A stretch of 58,428 nucleotides of DNA, taken from assembly GCA_017397765.1 (NCBI GenBank), contig JAFQIB010000020.1, positions 1-58,428 on the forward strand, read 5' to 3'. The position numbers were made by a program, and so were the translations under genes. The DNA comes from Clostridia bacterium (GTDB lineage Bacteria; Bacillota; Clostridia; Christensenellales; Aristaeellaceae). Positions 49,963 through 57,170 of the stretch are shown here, piece by piece. The notes under the pieces are model-generated. The model was not told the origin of the DNA, did no database searches, and was given only the letters and a program-made list of their open reading frames with translations. Numbering within the stretch: the first letter of the stretch is position 1; each line of letters starts with the position of its first letter.

Positions 49963-50301
49963 ATGAAGCTGATTATCTCCATTGTCCAGGACGAAGATGC
50001 ATCCCGCCTTGTCAACCAGCTGATGAAAAACGGCTATGGCGTGACCAAGCTGGCCACCACCGGCGGCTTCCTGCGCGCCGGCAACACGACGCTGCTCATT
50101 GGCGTGGATGACGAGAAGCTTCATGCGGTGATGGAAATCATTGAGCATGTGTGCAAGTCCCGCAAGCAGATGACAACTGCGCCCTCCAACCTGGGCAGCA
50201 TGGGCGGTATGCCCGGCGCTGCTGCGTCCTATCCGGTGGAGGTCACCGTGGGCGGCGCGACGGTGTTCGTTCTGTCCGTGGACCAGTTTGTGAAGCTGTA
50301 A
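49963..50301 (+). CDS. darA: Cyclic di-AMP receptor protein
   Basis: A 112-residue PII-like protein (PstA/DarA, formerly YaaQ) that binds cyclic di-AMP. Family signatures: the opening MKLIISIVQDEDASRLVNQL, the ligand-loop TTGGFLRAGNTTLLIGVDDE and the C-terminal VTVGGATVFVLSVDQF. GAGGAGG precedes the start. It is 12 bases before holB and in the same operon as ricT, the gene order found in many Firmicutes (yaaQ-yaaR-holB-yaaT) but here without yaaR. Downstream partners of DarA are unknown. Confidence 0.95.
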   Translation: MKLIISIVQDEDASRLVNQLMKNGYGVTKLATTGGFLRAGNTTLLIGVDDEKLHAVMEIIEHVCKSRKQMTTAPSNLGSMGGMPGAAASYPVEVTVGGATVFVLSVDQFVKL

Positions 50302-50313
50302 GGAGCTGTCAAG

Positions 50314-51363
50314 ATGCCTGCTGCAGATGCGCAGAACAGGGTGCCCATGCCAGTCCTGTCCGATTTCAAGGGGCAGGGCGCGCTTTATGATGGCCTGCTC
50401 CGGACGCTGGAGGCGGGCACCTATGTGCATGCCTATCTGATCAGCGGCGCCTCCGGCATGGGCAAGCGGACGCTGGCCCGGCTGCTGGCGCAAAGGCTGC
50501 TGTGCACGGGGGAGAATAAGCCCTGCGGTGCATGCCCTGCCTGCATCCAGGTGCAGGAGGGGAATCATCCGGACGTTATCACCGTCACGCCGGGCAAGCC
50601 GGTATCGCCGGAGGTGAAGGCCGGGCTGGCGGGCATCCCGGTGGATGAGATCCGCTATGTGATCGGGCTGGTCGGCCAGCATACCTTTGTCGGCGGCCAG
50701 CGTGTGGTGATCATCGAAAGGGCGGAGAAAATGAATCAGCAGGCCCAGAATGCGCTGCTGAAGACCCTGGAGGAACCGCTGGCGGGGACGGTGTTCCTGC
50801 TGCTGACAGAATCGCCGGAGCTGCTCTTGCCCACCATTGTCAGCCGCTGCCGGGCGCTGAAGCTGCATCCCTGGCCGGACGAAACGGTGCTCCGGGCGCT
50901 GAAGCTGCGGGGCGTGGATGAGGCGATGGCCCGTCAGGCGCTGCACGTCAGCGGCGGCAGCATTGGCCGCGCGATTGCAGTGGCTGCGGATGAGGCCTAT
51001 TGGCAGCGCCGCCGGGATGTGATGCAGGATTTCTTCGGCATCAATGCCCGGGTGGAGGTGCTGAAGGTATCCTCGGCCTGGAAGGACCGCAAGGAGGAGG
51101 CTGAGGCCCTGCTTTGCGACGTGGAGGAGCTGCTGCGCACGCTGCTGCTGGTGCGCTGCGGCAGGCAGGACGAAAGCCTGCTTGCAGATTATCCCGAGCC
51201 CTGGCAGCGCTTTGCCAGGGAAGGGGAGCTGAGCGCGTTCATGCGCTTGATGGACGCGGTGAGCGAGGCGCGGAAGCTTCGCATGAATCAAGTCACATGG
51301 CAGGCGGTGGTGGAACAGCTGCTGCTGAGCCTGATGGAGGAAAAGAGTAAATGGTCAATGTGA
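50314..51363 (+). CDS. holB: DNA polymerase III delta-prime subunit
   Basis: A 349-residue clamp-loader subunit of the AAA+ superfamily. Walker A is SGASGMGKRTLARLL near residue 43, the zinc-binding cluster is CGACPAC near 69-75, and the sensor region ALLKTLEEPLAGTVFLLLTE with SRCRALKL follows. The family is about 330 residues. It overlaps ricT by 13 bases, consistent with the conserved holB-ricT pairing. Confidence 0.93.
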   Translation: MPAADAQNRVPMPVLSDFKGQGALYDGLLRTLEAGTYVHAYLISGASGMGKRTLARLLAQRLLCTGENKPCGACPACIQVQEGNHPDVITVTPGKPVSPEVKAGLAGIPVDEIRYVIGLVGQHTFVGGQRVVIIERAEKMNQQAQNALLKTLEEPLAGTVFLLLTESPELLLPTIVSRCRALKLHPWPDETVLRALKLRGVDEAMARQALHVSGGSIGRAIAVAADEAYWQRRRDVMQDFFGINARVEVLKVSSAWKDRKEEAEALLCDVEELLRTLLLVRCGRQDESLLADYPEPWQRFAREGELSAFMRLMDAVSEARKLRMNQVTWQAVVEQLLLSLMEEKSKWSM

Positions 51364-52517
51364 TTGGCGTTCGCTTTGAGAATGCCGGTAAGCTGTATTT
51401 TTTTGATCCGGGCGAGCTGTGGCCCACGCCCGGCAACTATGTGCTGGTGGAGACCTCCCGCGGGGTCGAGTTCGGCGAGGTGGTGACCGGCGTCAAGGAG
51501 ATCGATGACGCCATGCTGCAGAGTCCGCTCAAGCCCGTCGTACGGATCGCTACGGCGGAGGATCTGCAGCACAACAAGGACAACAAGGCAGCGGAAAAGG
51601 AAGCCTATCAGGTCTGCCAGAAGAAGATCGCTGAGCATAAGCTGGATATGAAGCTGGTCAGCGTGGAATACACCTTCGATAATTCCAAGATCCTCTTCTA
51701 TTTCACCGCCAACGGCCGTGTGGACTTCCGCAGCCTGGTCAAGGATCTGGCCGGCGTGTTCAAGACCCGCATTGAGCTGCGCCAGATCGGCGTGCGCGAT
51801 GAGGCGAAGATGCTGGGCGGCCTGGGCGTCTGCGGCCGGCCCATCTGCTGCGGCGCCTTCCTGGGGGACTTCCAGCCGGTGTCCATCAAGATGGCCAAGG
51901 AGCAGAATCTCTCCCTGAACCCCACCAAGATTTCCGGCGTCTGCGGCCGCCTGATGTGCTGCCTGAAGTATGAGCAGGATCAGTATGAGCAGACCCGCAA
52001 GAAGATGCCCAAGATCGGCAAGGAGGTCATCACCCCTGACGGCCCCGGCGTGGTGTGGGATCTGAACATCATCAAGGAAACGGTGCGGGTGCGCATCCAG
52101 AAGGGCGATTCCAGCGAGCTGAAGGATTTCCCGATGGAGGAGGTGCAGCGCCCCGGCGCAGCCAATGTCCGCCGGGAGGAGCCGGAGGAGGCAAGAAAGG
52201 CGGAGGACAAGCCTGAAGTGCAGGAGGCTGCCCAGCAGATGCCTGCCCCTGTCCGCCGGGAGCGTCCGAACCGGGAAGATCGCAAGAATTGCCGTGAGGA
52301 AGGGGAGAAGCCGGTGCAGCGCCGCGAAGAGCAGCGCGCGCAGGAGGCTGCGGCCGAAGCGGTCAAGCCTGCGGCCAGGACGGAGGAGAAGCCTGCCGTC
52401 AAGCCTGCTGAGACGGTGAAGCCTGCGGAACCGGAAACCACAGCTGCCCCCGCAGCAGACGGCTGGAAGGCTGCGCTGGAAAGGGCAATGAAGGAAGCCG
52501 GGAACGCCGGAAAATAA
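51351..52517 (+). CDS. ricT: Cell-fate regulator RicT (PSP1 domain) with extended C terminus
   Basis: A 388-residue PSP1-domain protein (YaaT/RicT), part of the Fe-S complex that in Bacillus controls sporulation, competence and mRNA processing by RNase Y. Signatures: VIGVRFENAGKLYFFDPGEL, RGVEFGEVVTG, RIELRQIGVRDEAKMLGG and the cysteine-rich GVCGRPICCGAF plus GVCGRLMCCLKYEQ, whose cysteines bind the cluster. From about residue 265 the protein carries a 120-residue Glu/Arg/Ala/Pro-rich tail not needed for the family fold and probably disordered. It overlaps holB. Confidence 0.94.
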   Translation: MVNVIGVRFENAGKLYFFDPGELWPTPGNYVLVETSRGVEFGEVVTGVKEIDDAMLQSPLKPVVRIATAEDLQHNKDNKAAEKEAYQVCQKKIAEHKLDMKLVSVEYTFDNSKILFYFTANGRVDFRSLVKDLAGVFKTRIELRQIGVRDEAKMLGGLGVCGRPICCGAFLGDFQPVSIKMAKEQNLSLNPTKISGVCGRLMCCLKYEQDQYEQTRKKMPKIGKEVITPDGPGVVWDLNIIKETVRVRIQKGDSSELKDFPMEEVQRPGAANVRREEPEEARKAEDKPEVQEAAQQMPAPVRRERPNREDRKNCREEGEKPVQRREEQRAQEAAAEAVKPAARTEEKPAVKPAETVKPAEPETTAAPAADGWKAALERAMKEAGNAGK

Positions 52518-52538
52518 AAAAATGTACAACAGTAAGTG

Positions 52539-52568
52539 TTGACTAACAACAGGCTGTAGGTGTATGAT
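52539..52568 (+). promoter_or_regulatory. Ferredoxin promoter
   Basis: TTGACT, 18-base spacer and TATGAT. The transcript would begin near 52575, directly before a hairpin with perfect 7-bp arms (TTTCGAC / GTCGAAA, 52578-52595) that could protect the 5' end. Confidence 0.65.
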
Positions 52569-52617
52569 TACAACAACTTTCGACGCATGTCGAAAATATT
52601 GAAGGAGGTAACTGACC

Positions 52618-52785
52618 ATGGCTTACAAGATTACTGACGCCTGCATCGCTTGCGGTGCCTGTGCTGACGGCTGCCCCGTGAACGCGATCACCGAGGGTGA
52701 CGGCAAGTACGAGATCAATGCTGATCTGTGCATCGACTGCGGCGCTTGCGCTGATGTCTGCCCCGTGTCTGCTCCCGAAGCTTAA
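52618..52785 (+). CDS. 2[4Fe-4S] ferredoxin
   Basis: A 55-residue clostridial-type ferredoxin. Two cluster motifs are present: CIACGACADGCP and CIDCGACADVCP, each C-x2-C-x2-C-x3-C-P, and the short ends MAYKITDA and VSAPEA match the family. It carries electrons for anaerobic metabolism in the cytoplasm (pyruvate:ferredoxin oxidoreductase, hydrogenase). GAAGGAGGT gives a near-perfect ribosome binding site and codons are those of highly expressed genes. It is monocistronic. Confidence 0.97.
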   Translation: MAYKITDACIACGACADGCPVNAITEGDGKYEINADLCIDCGACADVCPVSAPEA

Positions 52786-52798
52786 TCGGCAGCAGCTG

Positions 52799-52829
52799 CA
52801 GCTCCCCGGGCTTTATGTCCGGGGAGCTG
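52799..52829 (+). terminator. Hairpin after the ferredoxin gene
   Basis: Perfect 11-bp stem CAGCTCCCCGG / CCGGGGAGCTG, 13 bases after the stop; no clear T tract. Confidence 0.6.
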
Positions 52830-52876
52830 TGCATTGAAAAAGATTGCAAAAAATTTGGGGAATTTTCAAAAAAGTA

Positions 52877-52904
52877 TTGACATTTCTCCAAAACGCGGTA
52901 TAAT
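52877..52904 (+). promoter_or_regulatory. Promoter of the tRNA-Lys cluster
   Basis: TTGACA, 16-base spacer and TATAAT, 35 bases before the first tRNA. Confidence 0.85.
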
Positions 52905-52939
52905 ACCATCTGTTGACCGCTTCAAGCGGAAAACGATGT

Positions 52940-53015
52940 GCACCTTTAGCTCAGTTGGTAGAGCACCTGACTCTTAATCAGGGTGTCCAGGGTTCGAGTC
53001 CCTGAAGGTGTACCA
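52940..53015 (+). tRNA. tRNA-Lys (anticodon CTT), copy 1
   Basis: Cloverleaf: acceptor GCACCTT / AAGGTGT (first pair G-U), D-arm GCTCAGTTGGTAGAGC, anticodon arm CTGA-CTCTTAA-TCAG with anticodon CTT, T-arm CAGGG-TTCGAGT-CCCTG, discriminator A and encoded CCA. 76 bases. Confidence 0.97.
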
Positions 53016-53034
53016 TAGGTCCGGATCTTCATAT

Positions 53035-53110
53035 GCACCTTTAGCTCAGTTGGTAGAGCACCTGACTCTTAATCAGGGTGTCCAGGGTTCGAGTCCCTGA
53101 AGGTGTACCA
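53035..53110 (+). tRNA. tRNA-Lys (anticodon CTT), copy 2
   Basis: Identical in sequence to copy 1, including the encoded CCA. The spacer of 19 bases before it (TAGGTCCGGATCTTC-) resembles the next spacer, indicating tandem duplication of a unit of about 95 bases. Confidence 0.97.
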
Positions 53111-53128
53111 TAGATCCGGATCTCCTAT

Positions 53129-53201
53129 GCACCTTTAGCTCAGTTGGTAGAGCACCTGACTCTTAATCAGGGTGTCCAGGGTTCGAGTCCCTGAAGGTGT
53201 A
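53129..53201 (+). tRNA. tRNA-Lys (anticodon CTT), copy 3, without encoded CCA
   Basis: Identical to the other two through the discriminator A but followed by CGAA instead of CCA, so a CCA-adding enzyme would be needed. It is directly followed by the terminator of the cluster. Confidence 0.95.
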
Positions 53202-53206
53202 CGAAG

Positions 53207-53232
53207 CCTCGCATGAAAGTGCGAGGTTTTTT
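53207..53232 (+). terminator. Terminator of the tRNA-Lys cluster
   Basis: Perfect 7-bp stem CCTCGCA / TGCGAGG with a six-base loop and six T. Confidence 0.92.
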
Positions 53233-53270
53233 GTTGTTTGTGAAAATATCATGTAAACCTGATTTTGGTG

Positions 53271-53299
53271 TTGCTGTTCCAGAAGGCTTGTGGTATAAT
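53271..53299 (+). promoter_or_regulatory. Promoter of the mrnC-thyX-rlmB-rae1-sigH operon
   Basis: TTGCTG, 17-base spacer and a perfect TATAAT at 53294-53299. Confidence 0.8.
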
Positions 53300-53366
53300 G
53301 CACTATGTATACATATGTAATCGGGAAGGTGAGAGGAATCGCATTCCCAGCAAGGAGGCGAATCGC

Positions 53367-53786
53367 TTGACCCTTCGTGAGTCAGCGCCGATGGAGGAAA
53401 GCCGCGCGCGGATGCTCAACCCGCTCCAGCTGGCGTATATCGGCGACGGCGTCTGGGAGCTGTTGGTGCGCTCCCGGCTGATTTACAAAGGCTGCAGCGC
53501 CCGGCACATCCACAAGGAAGCGGTCACCTGCGTCAATGCGGGCGCACAGGCAGAGGCGTTCAGACGCATCGAGCCGCTGCTGACGGAGCCAGAGGCCGAC
53601 GTTGCCCGCAGGGGCCGCAACGCCCATGCCCATCATGCCGCACCGAAGAATCAGGAGGCGGCGGATTATCGGGCGGCTACGGCACTGGAGGCCCTGATCG
53701 GCTATCTGTATCTGATCGGGCAGGAGGAGCGGCTGCTGACCCTGTTCCGGCACAGTCAGGAGGAAGAGAACGATGCCCAGAAGTGA
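53367..53786 (+). CDS. mrnC: Mini-ribonuclease 3
   Basis: A 139-residue RNase III-like enzyme without double-stranded RNA-binding domain, which matures 23S rRNA ends. The catalytic region is LQLAYIGDGVWELLVR (metal ligand Asp) and ATALEALIGYLYL (second acidic position). YKGCSARHIHKEAV and RRGRNAHAHHAAPKNQEAAD are family typical. The start is TTG at 53367, nine bases after AAGGAGG; the ATG at 53391 lacks a site, and upstream in-frame ATGs lie before that site. It overlaps thyX by 14 bases. Confidence 0.92.
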   Translation: MTLRESAPMEESRARMLNPLQLAYIGDGVWELLVRSRLIYKGCSARHIHKEAVTCVNAGAQAEAFRRIEPLLTEPEADVARRGRNAHAHHAAPKNQEAADYRAATALEALIGYLYLIGQEERLLTLFRHSQEEENDAQK

Positions 53787-54525
53787 AATGAAGGTGGCGC
53801 TTATCCGCCATACGCTCAGCCCGGAAGAGGTCGTAGCGCTCGGCGCAAGGCTTTGCTACTCCAAAGCCCGGGTCGATGATCTGCTGCAGCGGGTGTCTGC
53901 CAGGGATCAGAGTGATTTTGTCCATAAGATCATGGGCATGGGCCATGATTCCGTGCTGGAGCATGCGTCCTTTACCTTTGGCATTGAAGGCGTGAGCCGC
54001 GTGCTGCTGGCGCAGATCACCCGGCACCGTCTGGCGAGCTTTTCTGTCCAAAGCCAGCGCTATGTGAGCTACGAGAACGGCTTCGGCTATATCGTGCCGC
54101 CCAAGATCGAAGCGCTGGGCGAGGAGGCTGTGGCAGAATTCGAGCGGCAGATGGATACCATGCATGCATGGTATACCAACTGGCAGCAGAAGCTCGGTAC
54201 CGGCGAGGGGGGCAATGAGGACGCACGCTTTGTGCTGCCCGGCGCCTGCGAGACCCGTATGATGCTCACCATGAATGTGCGTGAGCTGAGGCACTTCTTC
54301 AGCCTGCGCATGTGCTCCCGCGCCCAGTGGGAGATCCGCGCCCTGGCAACGGAGATGCACAGGCTTTGCATGGAGGTAGCCCCTGCGCTCTTTGAGAACG
54401 CTGGCCCCGGCTGCCTGCGCGGCGCCTGTCCGGAAGGGGAGAAGACCTGCGGCAAGCTCCTTGAAATGCGGGCAAAGCGCAAGGAATGGCTGGCATCTTT
54501 GCAGACTGACAACAGCGAACAGTGA
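53773..54525 (+). CDS. thyX: Flavin-dependent thymidylate synthase
   Basis: A 250-residue ThyX, which methylates dUMP using methylenetetrahydrofolate and FAD. The hallmark RHRLASFSVQSQRYV lies near residue 80 and HDSVLEHASFTFGIEG before it. ACETRMMLTMNVRELRHFF is also typical. The start overlaps mrnC; AGGAGGAAGAG precedes it (an ATG five codons later is possible). Its presence instead of ThyA fits an anaerobe. Part of a five-gene operon conserved in Firmicutes around mrnC and sigH. Confidence 0.96.
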   Translation: MPRSEMKVALIRHTLSPEEVVALGARLCYSKARVDDLLQRVSARDQSDFVHKIMGMGHDSVLEHASFTFGIEGVSRVLLAQITRHRLASFSVQSQRYVSYENGFGYIVPPKIEALGEEAVAEFERQMDTMHAWYTNWQQKLGTGEGGNEDARFVLPGACETRMMLTMNVRELRHFFSLRMCSRAQWEIRALATEMHRLCMEVAPALFENAGPGCLRGACPEGEKTCGKLLEMRAKRKEWLASLQTDNSEQ

Positions 54526-54543
54526 GGATAGAGGAGAAAGAAT

Positions 54544-55695
54544 ATGGCATTCTACAATGACGCACCGGGCCGCAAGCCCCAGAAGAAGAACCATGCAGGC
54601 GGCTCCTGGGCCGACGAAGGCAGCCAGTACTCCGGCGCACGCCGCTTCGGCCCCCGCCGGGAGGAGGAGCGCGGCGACCGCCCCTATGGCAAGCGGGAGG
54701 ATCGCTCCTTTGGCGAGCGCAAGCCCTACCGACAGGATGACCGCCGCCCGGCCCGCGGCGACAGCCGGGACAACAACCGCTTTGAGAAGCGTGACTTCCA
54801 CAAGGATGACCGCCGCGATTTCCGCCGGGATGACCGGAGGGACTTCCGCCGGGAGGATCGCCGGGACTTCAAGCCCGCCGAGCCCAAGCCCGCACCCAGC
54901 TACCGCGATGCTGAGTATCGTCCTGCCGCGCCTGCGCCCTCTGCGCTGGAAGTGATGGAGACCATGGTCAACGAGAACCTGCTGGCGGGCCGCAACCCCA
55001 TCCGCGAAGCTCTGCGCGCAGGCCGGGATATCGAGAAGCTGCTGGTCCTCAAGGGCGAGCTGTCCGGCTCTGCCCGCGAGATCGTGCAGATGGCCCGTGA
55101 GGCCCATATCGTGGTGCAGGAGGTCGAGAAGGTCCGTCTGGACGAGCTGGCTCACAATCATCAGGGCCTGATCGCCTTTGCCTCCGCCTATCAGTATTCC
55201 ACGGTGGATGCCATGCTGGAGGAAGCGGCGCAGAAGGGGGAGGACCCCTTCCTGGTGCTGCTGGACGGCGTGACCGATCCCCACAACCTGGGCGCGATCA
55301 TCCGCAGCGCCGAATGCGTGGGCGCTCATGGCGTGATCGTCCCCGAGCGCCGCAGCGTCGGACTGACCCCGGCGGCTGTGAAGGCTTCTGCCGGTGCGGT
55401 GGAGCATATGAAGGTGGCCCGCGTGACCAACCTGACCCGGCTCATTGATGAGCTGAAGGAGAAGAACGTCTGGACCTATGCGCTGGATATGGACGGCGTG
55501 GACTACGAGAAGGTCAACTTCAAGGGCGGCGTGGCGCTGGTCGTGGGCAGCGAAGGCGAGGGCGTGAGCCGTCTGGTGGCTGATCACTGCGACCAGAAGG
55601 TCAGCCTGCCCATGGCGGGCCACATCGACAGCCTGAATGCCTCCGTGGCCGCGGGCGTCATGATGTACCGCGTGCTGTCCTCCCGCAAGGCATGA
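54544..55695 (+). CDS. rlmB: 23S rRNA (guanosine-2'-O-)-methyltransferase RlmB with Arg/Asp-rich N terminus
   Basis: A 383-residue SPOUT methyltransferase of the TrmH/RlmB family. From about residue 145: GRNPIREALRAGRDIEKL (substrate-binding domain), then the knotted catalytic domain with LLDGVTDPHNLGAIIRSAEC, GVIVPERRSVGLTPAAVKAS, VVGSEGEGVSRLV and MAGHIDSLNASVAAG. The first 140 residues are a low-complexity extension of Arg, Asp and Phe repeats (DDRRDFRRDDRRDFRREDRR near residue 90), several times longer than in ordinary RlmB and probably an RNA-binding disordered region. Its stop overlaps the next start (ATGA). Confidence 0.94.
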   Translation: MAFYNDAPGRKPQKKNHAGGSWADEGSQYSGARRFGPRREEERGDRPYGKREDRSFGERKPYRQDDRRPARGDSRDNNRFEKRDFHKDDRRDFRRDDRRDFRREDRRDFKPAEPKPAPSYRDAEYRPAAPAPSALEVMETMVNENLLAGRNPIREALRAGRDIEKLLVLKGELSGSAREIVQMAREAHIVVQEVEKVRLDELAHNHQGLIAFASAYQYSTVDAMLEEAAQKGEDPFLVLLDGVTDPHNLGAIIRSAECVGAHGVIVPERRSVGLTPAAVKASAGAVEHMKVARVTNLTRLIDELKEKNVWTYALDMDGVDYEKVNFKGGVALVVGSEGEGVSRLVADHCDQKVSLPMAGHIDSLNASVAAGVMMYRVLSSRKA

Positions 55696-56201
55696 AGCCG
55701 TTGCTGATCGTCGATGGCTACAATGTCATCGGCGCATGGAAGGATGCAGAAAAAAAGGGCTGGACGATGGACGAGGCCCGTGACCGCCTGCAGCATCTGC
55801 TGATGGACTACAGCGGCTATACGGGCGAGGAAATCGTGCTGGTGTTTGACGGCTATCAGTCGGACAAGCGCCTGACCACCGAGGAAAAGCAGGGGGATCT
55901 GACGCTGGTATTCACCCGGCACGGCGAAACGGCGGATTCCTACATTGAGCGCCTGGTGGCGCAAAAGCCCAGATACCGCACAGCCCGCGTTGCAACCAAC
56001 GATGGCGCGGAGCAGGCGATGGTGCTGGGCTCCGGCGCGACGAGGCTGACCGCCCGGGAGCTGCTGCGGGAGCTGCGACAGATGCGGCAGGCAGGGTTTG
56101 ACGAGCATGCCAGCCCCAGAACTCTGAACCGTTCCTCCCTTGCTTCCCGGCTGCCCCGGGAGGTGCAGGAGGCCCTGGAACGTCTCCGCAGGGGACAATA
56201 A
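55692..56201 (+). CDS. rae1: NYN-domain ribosome-associated endoribonuclease (Rae1/YacP family)
   Basis: A 169-residue NYN/PIN-like nuclease. The N-terminal LLIVDGYNVIGAWKDAEKKG with Asp8 and Asn11, VLVFDGYQSD, FTRHGETADSYIERLV and VATNDGAEQAMVLGSGA supply the acidic active site. In Bacillus Rae1 cuts mRNA in the ribosomal A site. It is translationally coupled to rlmB (ATGA) and is followed 23 bases later by sigH, the conserved Firmicutes gene order. Confidence 0.93.
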   Translation: MKPLLIVDGYNVIGAWKDAEKKGWTMDEARDRLQHLLMDYSGYTGEEIVLVFDGYQSDKRLTTEEKQGDLTLVFTRHGETADSYIERLVAQKPRYRTARVATNDGAEQAMVLGSGATRLTARELLRELRQMRQAGFDEHASPRTLNRSSLASRLPREVQEALERLRRGQ

Positions 56202-56224
56202 TCAAAAAGAGCAGGCTGATCAAC

Positions 56225-56929
56225 ATGGAAGAGCGAATGGACTATCCCGAGCTGAATCCCGAAGCGGAGCTGGAAGCGGCTGCCGCTGCGCTTGAAATGC
56301 CGGAAACGCCGGACGCCTATCAGGAGATGGCGGACGAGGATGTGGTGGCGCTGTGCCGCACGGGCGACACGGTGGCGGTGGAGTATCTGCTGAACAAGTA
56401 CAAGAACTTTGTGCGCTCCAAGGCACGCAGCTATTTCCTCATCGGCGCGGATCATGAGGATATCGTGCAGGAGGGGATGATCGGCCTGTACAAGGCCATC
56501 CGCGATTTCCGGCCGGAAAAGCTCAGCTCCTTCCGCGCTTTTGCGGAATTGTGCATCACCCGGCAGATCATCACGGCCATCAAGACGGCCACCCGGCAGA
56601 AGCATATCCCGCTCAACAGCTATGTGTCCCTCAATAAGCCTTTGTACGACGAGGAGAGCGACAGGACGCTGCTGGACGTATGCGCCGAAGGGCACAGCGC
56701 CAATCCCGAGGAGCTGCTGATCTCCCAGGAGGATCTGCGCGGCATTCATCAGAAGATCGACGAGGTGCTTTCCGGGCTGGAGCAGGAAGTGCTGGCCGCC
56801 TATCTGGACGGGAAAAGCTATCAGGAGATTGCAGATATGCTGGGCCGGCATGTCAAGTCCATCGACAATGCGCTGCAGCGCGTCAAGCGCAAGCTGGAAA
56901 AATATCTGGAGGATACCCGGGACGATTGA
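56225..56929 (+). CDS. sigH: RNA polymerase sporulation sigma factor SigH
   Basis: A 234-residue sigma factor. Region 2 is complete (VEYLLNKYKNFVRSKARSYF; GADHEDIVQEGMIGLYKAIR; DFRPEKLSSFRAFAELCITR), as is region 4 (LSGLEQEVLAAYLDGKSYQE; IADMLGRHVKSIDNALQRVK). It directs early sporulation and stationary-phase transcription. An N-terminal extension of about 30 acidic residues precedes the usual start. The ribosome binding site is weak. Position after rae1 confirms the identity. Confidence 0.95.
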   Translation: MEERMDYPELNPEAELEAAAAALEMPETPDAYQEMADEDVVALCRTGDTVAVEYLLNKYKNFVRSKARSYFLIGADHEDIVQEGMIGLYKAIRDFRPEKLSSFRAFAELCITRQIITAIKTATRQKHIPLNSYVSLNKPLYDEESDRTLLDVCAEGHSANPEELLISQEDLRGIHQKIDEVLSGLEQEVLAAYLDGKSYQEIADMLGRHVKSIDNALQRVKRKLEKYLEDTRDD

Positions 56930-56953
56930 TACACAGGAAGAACAATCCGGGGC

Positions 56954-56982
56954 TTGAAAATCAGCTGCGGAAGGTGTATCAT
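56954..56982 (+). promoter_or_regulatory. aroF promoter
   Basis: TTGAAA, 17-base spacer and TATCAT. Transcription would begin near 56989, giving a leader of about 180 bases before aroF. Confidence 0.75.
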
Positions 56983-57015
56983 GAGCATAGTTCAAATAAG
57001 GGGAGGAAGCGCAGC

Positions 57016-57075
57016 ATGCTGACCGTTCTGTACGGGAAGGTCTATTACGCACTGTATATGCACTGCAGGGCGTGA
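57016..57075 (+). CDS. aroF leader peptide (Tyr-rich)
   Basis: A 19-codon ORF, MLTVLYGKVYYALYMHCRA, with GGGGAGG ten bases upstream. Four of its codons are Tyr (positions 6, 10, 11 and 14), far above expectation. Its last codons and stop lie on the 5' arm of an antiterminator stem. It sits between the aroF promoter and a terminator. This is the layout of a translation-coupled attenuator: ribosomes starved for tyrosyl-tRNA would stall on the Tyr codons. Confidence 0.75.
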   Translation: MLTVLYGKVYYALYMHCRA

Positions 57076-57136
57076 TTTTCTGCGCATGGACTCCATGACC
57101 GCCCTGCAAGGCCATTCCGGCCGGCGGGGCGTTTTT
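57064..57136 (+). promoter_or_regulatory. Attenuator: antiterminator and terminator before aroF
   Basis: Antiterminator: TGCAGGGCG (57064-57072, overlapping the leader stop) pairs with CGCCCTGCA (57100-57108), 9 bp perfect. Terminator: CGCCC (57100-57104) pairs with GGGCG (57127-57131), with GGCC/GGCC inside, followed by TTTTT (57132-57136). Both use CGCCC, so they exclude each other. A ribosome at the stop codon covers TGCAGGGCG and permits termination; a ribosome stalled upstream at Tyr codons leaves it free and allows readthrough into aroF. Confidence 0.75.
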
Positions 57137-57170
57137 GTATGCAGAACCAAGTAGACGGAGGGAAATCGCT

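Noticed and set aside
52940-53201. Tandem near-identical units resembling a CRISPR array
   Set aside because: The repeats are full tRNA-Lys genes with cloverleaf structure; spacers are short and related to each other.
53265-53366. Upstream in-frame start for mrnC
   Set aside because: The reading would begin before the -10 box of the operon promoter; TTG 53367 lies nine bases after AAGGAGG.
56680-57075. A 131-codon frame through the end of sigH that ends at 57075
   Set aside because: Most of it is an alternative frame of sigH; only its last 20 codons, with their own ATG and ribosome binding site, are the proposed leader peptide.
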